Under the pieces are notes generated by a model. The model worked only from the letters and a program-made list of their open reading frames with translations. It searched no databases and had not been told where the DNA came from. The position numbers and the translations under genes are program-made. From positions 1 through 20,206 of the forward strand of contig JANBQS010000357.1 in NCBI GenBank assembly GCA_027577415.1: DNA of 20,206 bases, written 5' to 3'. Numbering within the stretch: the stretch's first letter is position 1; each line of letters opens with the position of its first letter. This document shows positions 13,927 through 20,206 of the stretch, piece after piece. The stretch is from Coemansia sp. RSA 922 (lineage: Eukaryota > Kickxellomycota > Kickxellomycetes > Kickxellales > Kickxellaceae).

Positions 13927-16857
13927 ATGTCAGCGCTGTTGTTTCCCAAAGCGTTAGCAGCCAGACGCGTAGTAGGACAGGTCGTAAGGGCTACTGCAAC
14001 TGGACACAGCCGCCACCTACATCGCAATGCAAAACATTCAAGTCAGACCTTTGTTATTTGCAATCAGACGACACAAATTGACAAGCATGCAGCGTGTCGT
14101 TTGCTTTCGACGACGGTGGTAAGAGCAGATGATCAACCAACTGCCAGATCGGAAGAGGATCGAACGAGTACAACGGTACTGACGCGCAAGCAGGCGCTGG
14201 CAGACCTAGCCGAGTGTGCTACCACGTCTAACGCTGCGGCAGCCTATAGAATAGTTTGCACAATGAGGCAGCAACAACTGCTACAGAACAAGGCGGGATG
14301 CACAACGCACGAGGTTCTTTCTGATACTCAAGTTACGCTCGCTCTAGTAAGCGTGCTGAAGCGGCAGTATATGTGGGAGGACTGCTTGAACTGCCTGAAT
14401 CTAGTTTTGAATGTGCGGCCCGAGCTCCTCGGCAAAGAGTATACGGATAAGCGGTTTACGCGGGTGGGAAATGCGTCGCTGAAGGACGTGGATCCGTCCT
14501 TGTTTCGCGCCTTGATTGACGCCGTGCTGTCTCCGCACTTTGTCGCGCTGCCTGACCGGAGACTGGCAGGGCTCACTGCCCTGCAGATGCTGTACGACGC
14601 TGGCATTTCTCTCTTGGATGCTGAGCTTGGGCCTACTTTTATTCGGGCGCTTGGGTTTGCGTCAGATAAAAAGGTGCTAGACAAAGCACTGGCGGCTCTT
14701 TCTCGCCACGCGCGGTCGCCAGACATGCAGTACGAAATGAGCCTTGCGTATGCGCGGTGCATGCAGCCTGCCGCCGCACTGGATGAGCTGGCAAAAGTCA
14801 CTGGCCTGACAAAGGAGCGCCGGATCGAGGCCCGGCTTGCAGTCAGCCTGTCTTTTGCCGACTACGCTGATATGGACGGCGCATACGAGCATTTGGAGTC
14901 GCTACGCGATGACGAGGACTTATGGACCGGCGAGCAGACGGCGTACGAGAGGAACGTTACTGTGCGCATGGCAGAGCTACGCATCTTGTACGCCAGTATG
15001 ATGTCGGTGCTCCCGCGACTCCCATTCACTGAAAACTTCCACTCATTTGCATCTCGAGGCCACAGCCGCACGTTTGCCGCTCAGTACGTGGAGAGAATCA
15101 GCCGGCTGCTTACACAAACGATAGCACATCTGCGCAAGGACTTGGATCGGGATAGGTGGTCGCTGCTTGGTATCGACCGCCTGGTGTTTAACTGCGAGTG
15201 TCTGGCCTTTGTCATGTCGTCTGCCACTACGCAGGCGGCCTTTAATGTGTCGATTAGCACGCTGAGCAAGCGCCTGCACTCGTTGCAGCGAGGCATGGCG
15301 CGAAGGCTGGCGGAGAGTGAGTCCTCAGGCCATGTCGCTGAGCCGGCCATGAGCTCGTTGCGCCACTTTTTGTGGGCTATTGCCTTGACAACTAGGCTAC
15401 CGCAAAGTAGAAGGCTCGAAATCATCCTAGTCGAGTTGGATCACGCCATGAAGCGTGTGCCGGGATTCGTGCCATCGGTGGCTGAGCTGGAGCCGGCGCT
15501 GGTCACGGCCCTACCGCCCAACATATGGGCTATGTCGCTTAAGGGCAGCTTTAAGGCGCAGGCAGCGTTCATGATCTCAGACGAGTTTATGAACGATCCG
15601 GGTCTGATCAGTGCACATCCGCATACTGCGCAGCTGATAGATATGGCGCGAGTCGCTTGGCGCAAGGGATGTTCGGATAATCGCCTGTTCCCGCTGTGTA
15701 TTTGGATTGCTGCCTCTCAGGGCAACTACAGGGTGGTCAAGCATCTTCTTGAAGAGTCTTGCGAGGTCGCTCAGGTTCGCGTTCTGCCGGGCTCACTGGC
15801 GCTGGTCAATGTCCGCGACCGAACGTTCTATGAGCAGATGTTTGGCGCACTATCGCTTTCTAAGCCCAGTGCCGGTCTTGCAATCAATAGGCTGTATGCA
15901 ACTATGCGGCGGCAGCATATGTCTGTGAAACTTGGGCCTCGTATTGCTACTACGCTGCTTTATTGCTGTGTTAGCGACGACAATTTTCCTGTAGCCAAGG
16001 AGACTGTTGCTATACTGGAGTCGTTGCCGAACTATGATATCCCGTCGAAAACCCACGAGCTTCTTATGCGCGTGTGTATTGTCTCTGGGAATATTGACGG
16101 GGCGCTGCCTATTTTCCAGCATCTCAACTACGTCACACGCCAAACGCTGATCAACGAGCCGTCGTTTGTTCGGCTCATGGCGCACACTGTGAAGACGCCC
16201 TTGTCGCCGGTTAGTGCCGACCACGTGTTTGATACTTGGGTGCGGATAATGGACTACCAGGGCCGGATCTCTGCTGCATTGCTTGAGGCCTGGAGTCTCT
16301 TGGGGCCTGGGCGAGAGGCCTGTAGCAAGAAAAACCGGCTACTACCGGCGTCTGGCGTGTCCATCGAGCAGGCGCTAGAGAATGTGGGTGTTTCTCGCGC
16401 TGAGTCAGGGTCGATGTCTGACCAGCACTTTTTGCGGGACTGGGAGTTCATCATGGTCATGGAGCTAGTCGCCGCGTATGTCAGCGCTGGGCTTGTGGAT
16501 CGGGTTGACGCTTGGGAGAAGTGGATTGTGGAGGCGCTCTATGAAAAGAAAATACACTTGGGCGCGACTCTCATTGCTAGCATGGCGCGTGTGCAGCGCC
16601 AGCATTTAAAACACGGCGATTGGGAAGGTATTCGTGCGTGTCTGAGTTTAGTTGTCGCTATTGACAAGAACAGCGAGGTTGGATTGTTCCGTAAGGACTC
16701 ACACTACATGAATCAAGCTCCGGTGCTGCGTGCAATCTCGGTAATAATGCGCAGAGACACTGGCTCGTTGTCTGCTCAGATCAAGCGTTATTTGGAGGAA
16801 CTCGATGCGGCGTATGTATTTGACAAAATTACTAAAATTGCCAAAAAATATACTTAG
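13927..16857 (+). CDS. Large mitochondrial helical-repeat (PPR/TPR-like) protein
   Basis: A 976-residue protein. The first 70 or so residues are rich in Arg, Ala, Ser and Thr and almost free of acids (MSALLFPKALAARRVVGQ), and RLLSTTVVRADD offers a plausible presequence cleavage site, so import into mitochondria is likely. The remainder is almost all paired helices of about 35 residues with alternating hydrophobic and Ala-rich faces (for example SLAYARCMQPAAALDELAK and VCIVSGNIDGALPIFQHL), the pattern of pentatricopeptide or related solenoid repeats. Fungal proteins of this kind act in mitochondrial RNA processing, stability or translation; the exact target is unknown. The ATG at 13927 directly precedes the presequence. 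Its stop overlaps that of the convergent MED28 gene. Confidence 0.65.
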   Translation: MSALLFPKALAARRVVGQVVRATATGHSRHLHRNAKHSSQTFVICNQTTQIDKHAACRLLSTTVVRADDQPTARSEEDRTSTTVLTRKQALADLAECATTSNAAAAYRIVCTMRQQQLLQNKAGCTTHEVLSDTQVTLALVSVLKRQYMWEDCLNCLNLVLNVRPELLGKEYTDKRFTRVGNASLKDVDPSLFRALIDAVLSPHFVALPDRRLAGLTALQMLYDAGISLLDAELGPTFIRALGFASDKKVLDKALAALSRHARSPDMQYEMSLAYARCMQPAAALDELAKVTGLTKERRIEARLAVSLSFADYADMDGAYEHLESLRDDEDLWTGEQTAYERNVTVRMAELRILYASMMSVLPRLPFTENFHSFASRGHSRTFAAQYVERISRLLTQTIAHLRKDLDRDRWSLLGIDRLVFNCECLAFVMSSATTQAAFNVSISTLSKRLHSLQRGMARRLAESESSGHVAEPAMSSLRHFLWAIALTTRLPQSRRLEIILVELDHAMKRVPGFVPSVAELEPALVTALPPNIWAMSLKGSFKAQAAFMISDEFMNDPGLISAHPHTAQLIDMARVAWRKGCSDNRLFPLCIWIAASQGNYRVVKHLLEESCEVAQVRVLPGSLALVNVRDRTFYEQMFGALSLSKPSAGLAINRLYATMRRQHMSVKLGPRIATTLLYCCVSDDNFPVAKETVAILESLPNYDIPSKTHELLMRVCIVSGNIDGALPIFQHLNYVTRQTLINEPSFVRLMAHTVKTPLSPVSADHVFDTWVRIMDYQGRISAALLEAWSLLGPGREACSKKNRLLPASGVSIEQALENVGVSRAESGSMSDQHFLRDWEFIMVMELVAAYVSAGLVDRVDAWEKWIVEALYEKKIHLGATLIASMARVQRQHLKHGDWEGIRACLSLVVAIDKNSEVGLFRKDSHYMNQAPVLRAISVIMRRDTGSLSAQIKRYLEELDAAYVFDKITKIAKKYT

Positions 16858-17207
16858 TGTTGGCCTTCAATTGACATCCTGTTCTCTTGGTCTACTTTTT
16901 GCAGCCGCTCTGCACATTCCGCCAGTGTCTTGCGGTGTTTCTGAAGGACTTGGTCTTTGAGCTGAATGTCCTTGCGAAGCTCGTTGATTTCTCGCACAAT
17001 GGCTTGTGGACTGTTGTCGATGTTTGGGAGCTCGTCTATCTGGGCTTTTAGCTCGGCCAGTTGCCTGTTTACTATATTTACTTGGTTAGCGAATTCTTGT
17101 GCTCGGTGCTGCGCATCTTTTACTGCTAGGGTTTTGTCGGCGGCTGGGAATAACGTGAGTAGCGTCGCTTCTACTTGGGAGTCTAGTTTGGAGAATAACG
17201 CGTCCAT
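16854..17207 (-). CDS. MED28: Mediator subunit 28
   Basis: A 117-residue, mostly helical protein. Residues 68-106 (pattern QAIVREINELRKDIQLKDQ, then VLQKHRKTLAECAERLQKV) match my recollection of the conserved MED28 segment, where animal proteins have a V-I-K-x-D-V-x-E-L-R-N-E-L-Q-R-K-D-x-L-V-Q-K-H pattern. The N-terminal DALFSKLDSQVEATLLTLF corresponds to the family's short amphipathic helix. MED28 belongs to the head module of the Mediator complex that links activators with RNA polymerase II. Clear MED28 proteins are not classically described in budding yeast, so its presence fits an early-diverging fungus. The two helices suggest coiled-coil pairing with other head subunits. The stop overlaps the neighbour's stop by 4 bp footprint. 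Confidence 0.78.
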   Translation of the reverse strand: MDALFSKLDSQVEATLLTLFPAADKTLAVKDAQHRAQEFANQVNIVNRQLAELKAQIDELPNIDNSPQAIVREINELRKDIQLKDQVLQKHRKTLAECAERLQKVDQENRMSIEGQH

Positions 17208-17385
17208 GGTTTTTTTATTATGAGATGAGAGTGAATATATTAGTATAGCCTACGGTTTTATAATTATTTTTTGGTGGTTGTGGTTTCGTCGTTTTTATAT
17301 GTTGTGATTGGTTATGGACAATGCGAGGAAATCGCATTAGTGTTGGGCGAGAGAGAAATTGTGGAAAAAGGTGGGAGGTGCGCTA

Positions 17386-17403
17386 GTTCTTTGAATAAAG
17401 AGC
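17386..17403 (+). promoter_or_regulatory. GTTCTTTG inverted element, family B unit 1
   Basis: GTTCTTT-GAAT-AAAGAGC, an inverted repeat with six of seven arm positions matched. It closely resembles the perfect palindrome of family A unit 3. CCAAGTCTTG follows at 17461-17470, also echoed in family A unit 3 (GCAAGTCTTGC at about 12975). Confidence 0.45.
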
Positions 17404-17540
17404 TCTAAAAAAGCGTACAAAGGTGTTTTAATGAATGTTCCGTTGGGGGTGCTCCAGTGGCCAAGTCTTGTCCAATGTCAGTTTCTGCATATCCACTCCC
17501 ATGTCAAGAAAAAAAGAGGAGAAAAAAAGAGGAATTGAAA

Positions 17541-17579
17541 CTTTCTCTCTCTCTCTCCCTCTCTCTCTCTTTCCTTCAC
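17541..17579 (+). repeat. CT-rich tract upstream of family B copy 1
   Basis: A run of CT dinucleotides just after a purine-rich (AAAAAGAGG) run, about 60 bp before the ATG. The second copy has the same at 18502-18524. CT tracts at this position often mark transcription start regions of strongly expressed fungal genes. Confidence 0.7.
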
Positions 17580-17636
17580 TTTTTTTTACCATTTATTTGA
17601 ATAACTGGAAGGTACTTTATAAAAACGTTATTAACA

Positions 17637-17951
17637 ATGGCTATTGTCAAAATTCGCACTGGTAATATAGATGTCATCTCTCTGAAGCTGGGCGAAACAG
17701 CTCTACAAGGTATGGTCACGATTAAAAACTTATACAATTATATTCTTAACAATTACGGCAGAGAGTTTGTTATAGACCATGGTCATATTCGTTACAACAG
17801 GGAGGGTTCAAATGAGTGGAAGTATGAGCCTACAGGTAATAATGTGCCTACATTTGGTCAGCAAGACGTTGTTGTATTTAGCGACGAGCATTTGGAGGAT
17901 GAGGAGCTAAACCGTGTGAAAAATACCAAGTCTATCACACACACAGCCTAA
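17637..17951 (+). CDS. Family B small protein, copy 1
   Basis: A 104-residue protein of no family I recognise. The start context CAATGGCTATTGTC is identical in copy 2. Visible structure: strand MAIVKIRT (1-8), strand VISLKL (13-18), helix VTIKNLYNYILNNYG (27-41), strand HIRYN (50-54), a turn SNEWKYEP (58-65) and strand DVVVFSD (77-83), then an acidic end with DEELN. The strand-strand-helix-strand-strand order is that of a ubiquitin-like beta-grasp, which is an inference from pattern only. There is no signal peptide, membrane segment or Cys. Residues kept with copy 2: MAIVK, VTI, YNYI, DHxH, SNxWKYxP, DxVVFSD, LxDxELN. Confidence 0.65.
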   Translation: MAIVKIRTGNIDVISLKLGETALQGMVTIKNLYNYILNNYGREFVIDHGHIRYNREGSNEWKYEPTGNNVPTFGQQDVVVFSDEHLEDEELNRVKNTKSITHTA

Positions 17952-18229
17952 TAACTAAATACGGCTACCTACATATCCAAAGTATATTTTAAACAAGTGA
18001 ATGAACCTACTGGAGTCGAGTATAGAGATTAGGCTTTTGACAATATAGTTGTTTTATTGGTGCTCTGTATGACCATTGTCTTTGGCATCGATACCTAGCT
18101 TGTAGCTCAGTTTTGTTTGTTTGTTGGTAGTAATATACTTTTTTGTTCTTAGTAATAGACAATGTGAGACAATTGTCCTATCAATGGTAGAAAAGGGTAA
18201 AGCTGCAACCAAAGTGGAGAGGGGTACTG
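17952..18229. other. 3' region of family B copy 1 and start of unit 2
   Basis: Non-coding, AT-rich. The first 60 bp match the 3' UTR of copy 2. A short TTTGT repeat occurs near 18110-18125. No gene was seen. Confidence 0.4.
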
Positions 18230-18279
18230 GTTCTTTGCAAAAAGAAGCCCCAAAGTACTTTGCACTGTCTTTGAAAGGA
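18230..18279 (+). promoter_or_regulatory. Paired CTTTGNAA elements, family B unit 2
   Basis: GTTCTTT-GCAA-AAAGAAG at 18230-18247, and a second near-palindrome GTCTTTGAAAGGAC at 18266-18279. The latter is closest to the GTCCTTTGAAAG of family A unit 1. Confidence 0.45.
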
Positions 18280-18584
18280 CGCTCCACTGAGCGCTCAAGA
18301 GGCAAAGGCTTGCCCCTTTTTTCTTTTGCTTGCCTACTCCCAAGTCAAAAAAGGGAGAGTGGGAGGGTGAAAAGGCACTCAAAGGCGTTCGAAAGAATGT
18401 TCCACTAAGCACCCAAGTGTCCAAGTATCTCTCTCTGCTTTTTTCCCCCTGTCTGCTCCCCCAGTTGAAGAATATGAGAGGGAAAAAGAGGGGTTGAAGC
18501 ATCCTCTCTCTCTCTCTCCTTCACCTACTTTCATTTTTGGTTAAATTATTATCAAGCTTTTTTATTTCAAAAACCTTTACTACA

Positions 18585-18887
18585 ATGGCTATTGTCAAGT
18601 TTTACTCCAACTCTACACATGATTCCACTCACATGTTGAGCAAAAATAATCTAGCATGCGATGTAACTATTGGCACTATATACAATTATATAAAAGGAAA
18701 GTATACTGAGCGTTATGCTGATGACCATAAGCATGTTTATTACAAGCAGCATAATTCAAACAAGTGGAAGTACTCGCCTCGTCTGTGCCAACCTAAGAAA
18801 GCCGGCCTCAAATTTGAGGAGAACGATATTGTGGTATTTAGTGACATATGTTTAACAGATGCTGAGCTAAATAAATGCAGTGCATAA
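18585..18887 (+). CDS. Family B small protein, copy 2
   Basis: A 100-residue paralogue of the gene 948 bp upstream. ATG 18585 was chosen because the MAIVK start and its DNA context match copy 1; 16 upstream in-frame codons lack an ATG. Same predicted order: strand MAIVKFYS, strand, helix VTIGTIYNYIKGKY (27-40), strand HVYYKQ (50-55), SNKWKYSP (58-65), a Lys-rich insert (PKKAGLKF, 70-77) and strand DIVVFSD (81-87), with a DAELN end. Unlike copy 1 it has three cysteines (25, 68, 89) plus one near the end. Intact, so probably functional; role unknown. Confidence 0.65.
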   Translation: MAIVKFYSNSTHDSTHMLSKNNLACDVTIGTIYNYIKGKYTERYADDHKHVYYKQHNSNKWKYSPRLCQPKKAGLKFEENDIVVFSDICLTDAELNKCSA

Positions 18888-19202
18888 TAATGGCCAATGA
18901 CTAGCTACATACCCAGAAACTACGCTAAACAGGCAAGAGAAACAGACAGAGCAGGCTGCATACCTTAGGTCTTTTTTATAACTTTTTACCAAGTATACTC
19001 CAATAACACCTAGTTTATACTCCTATATCACGGCCAAATTGTTACGCAAAGTGATTCTTGATTGGCAGATTCGTGTCTGATTAAACGCGCTAGGAAAAAA
19101 TAAGGCGTTTCAAAAAACAAAGCGCGTCTTCTACCTTTTTTGTTTGGCTTACAGTTTTTCTCCCTACCTTTTTTTTTCGCTTACCAACTAAAAGACAACA
19201 CT
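18888..19202. other. Intergenic region, promoter of the NASP-type gene
   Basis: Begins with the conserved family B 3' UTR. The rest is the promoter of the downstream chaperone gene, with an ATTGG (inverse CCAAT) near 19060 and pyrimidine-rich runs before the ATG. No gene was seen. Confidence 0.4.
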
Positions 19203-20206
19203 ATGACTGACAAGGGAAAGCAAGTTGATACCTCCCAGGTACCGGACGACGAGACTCAGAGTGCATTTACCGCCGTTATGCCAGTAATTGCAGACCTCCT
19301 CGAAATTGGAACACGCGCGTTTGCTCTAGGCGAGTGGGAAGAGGCGATAGACAGCTTTGGACAACTAGCATCTATAACCGAACAAACTTTCGGTAGTGAG
19401 TCACCGAGATACGCTGACGGTCTAGTCATGTACGGACGCGCATTACTGCAACACGCTATTGAGCAGAACGCGCTTATGGCGGAAAAGACCTTGGCTGATG
19501 CTGCTACCGGCAATTTAGGCAAAGAAGAAGAGGACGAGACGGCGGGTCTTCCTACGAAGGCTAATATAAACTTTGAAGGTGAGCCTGATTTCCGTCAGAT
19601 CGAGAGTTTGGCGCTGGAGGATGCTGAAAACGGCGAGTCTTCAAAGGGCAAGCAGGCGGATACTGGCGAGGAAGAGGAGGATGAGGAAGAGGAGGATGAC
19701 TTTGCTGCTGCTTGGGACGTACTGGATCTGGCTCGCGTTATTCAGGCCAAAGCTACCGATAGCAAGTCTCAGCTAAAGTACGCAGAAACACTGATGCTTC
19801 TTGGTGACGTGTCGATGGAGTCTGAGAACTTTGGCCAAGCCGCCAAGGACTTTTCCGAAGCGCTTGAAGTCAAAATGCAGTACCTAGACGACTCTAACCG
19901 CGAACTAGCCGAGCTCTACTACAAACTGGCCCTAGCGTACGAGTATAACCAGGACACCAGCAAGGCGCTAGAGCTTATGAACGACGTTGAGCGTATTCTG
20001 GGCAACAGACTGAAAATCGCCCAGGCTTCGGATAAGGACGAGGATGTTGCAGAGGCCGAGTCATTGGCAGAGGTGTTGGCTGATGTGGCGAGTAAGATCG
20101 AGGAGTGGAAGTCGCCGCAGAAACCTGTGGACATTAATGCTATGACGCCTGAGGAGAGCGCTATGGCGGAGAAGGCAAAGGCTATGTTTAAGGAGGCGAT
20201 GGAGTC
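19203..20206 (+). CDS. NASP: NASP/Sim3/Hif1-type histone chaperone, 3' end missing
   Basis: The frame is open from ATG 19203 to the window edge (334 codons and 2 bases). NASP-family proteins (Sim3 in fission yeast, Hif1 in budding yeast) bind H3-H4 or CENP-A-type H3 and deliver them to assembly factors. Visible: a first TPR (about 31-64, ALGEWEEAIDSFGQ), a second TPR start (67-95) interrupted by an acidic loop (EEEEDEEEEDDF, 156-167), then the SHNi-TPR region AAWDVLDLARVI (169-180), LMLLGDVSMESENFGQA (197-213) and ELYYKLALAYEYNQD (237-251). Acidic interruption of a TPR is the family hallmark and is used for histone binding. A final Ala/Glu-rich helix is cut. No intron was seen. Confidence 0.87.
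   Translation, partial: MTDKGKQVDTSQVPDDETQSAFTAVMPVIADLLEIGTRAFALGEWEEAIDSFGQLASITEQTFGSESPRYADGLVMYGRALLQHAIEQNALMAEKTLADAATGNLGKEEEDETAGLPTKANINFEGEPDFRQIESLALEDAENGESSKGKQADTGEEEEDEEEEDDFAAAWDVLDLARVIQAKATDSKSQLKYAETLMLLGDVSMESENFGQAAKDFSEALEVKMQYLDDSNRELAELYYKLALAYEYNQDTSKALELMNDVERILGNRLKIAQASDKDEDVAEAESLAEVLADVASKIEEWKSPQKPVDINAMTPEESAMAEKAKAMFKEAME

Larger units (their letters stand above)
17380..18950 (+). repeat. Tandem duplication of promoter-plus-gene units (family B)
   Basis: Two units whose start codons are 948 bp apart. Shared landmarks are: a GTTCTTTG element (17386, 18230); GAATGTTCC followed by a CAAGT block (about 17433-17470, 18394-18425); an A/G-rich then CT-rich tract; the start context CAATGGCTATTGTCAA; and a 3' UTR beginning TAATAA with a CTACATA block. 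Promoter, gene and 3' UTR were therefore duplicated together. Confidence 0.8.

Noticed and set aside
17400..18430. tRNA-like or small RNA genes in the repeated blocks upstream of family B
   Set aside because: No A-box/B-box pair or cloverleaf could be drawn; the similarity is explained by promoter duplication.

Overview
This looks like nuclear DNA of an early-diverging fungus. Genes are mostly uninterrupted, lie on both strands and are tightly packed. The set is fungal: a Gtr2/RagC GTPase, a ten-finger TFIIIA, Coa4, a Pmp3/Sna-type proteolipid, ALR/MNR2-type CorA transporters, Med28 and a NASP/Sim3-type histone chaperone. The F-box-like protein with a degenerate leucine-rich body at 3600-5285 resembles the large families I associate with Kickxellales (Coemansia and relatives). 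That placement is an inference; no search was possible.

Layout. 1-1049: 3' part of a Gtr2/RagC gene (+). 1074-3084: TFIIIA and a chromodomain protein (both -). 3209-3430: Coa4 (+), divergent from the chromodomain gene over a 124-bp shared promoter. 3600-5285: F-box-like protein (+). 5286-6250: mostly empty, with one doubtful membrane ORF. 6251-6607: Pmp3/Sna-like proteolipid (-). 6900-8954: MNR2-type Mg2+ transporter (+), meeting tail to tail a degenerate CorA-family protein at 8951-10426 (-). 10680-13690: a tandem triplication (family A) of small secreted-size but leaderless proteins, each with its own promoter cassette. 13927-16857: a large mitochondrial helical-repeat protein (+), interlocked at its stop with MED28 (-, 16854-17207). 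17380-18950: a tandem duplication (family B) of a second small-protein family. 19203-end: NASP-type chaperone (+), cut by the window edge.

The housekeeping genes cover nutrient signalling (TORC1), 5S rRNA transcription, chromatin, Mediator, cytochrome oxidase assembly and magnesium transport, and are not one pathway. Three things stand out. First, the chromodomain protein ends in a near copy of the histone H3 tail around lysine 9. Second, two unrelated-looking small-protein families (A and B) have each been amplified in tandem together with their promoters, and the two promoter sets share a palindromic CTTTGAAA-centred motif, so they may form one co-regulated system. Third, the CorA-like protein beside the normal Mg2+ transporter has NMN in place of the GMN pore signature.

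No tRNA, rRNA, CRISPR, transposase or viral gene was recognised.
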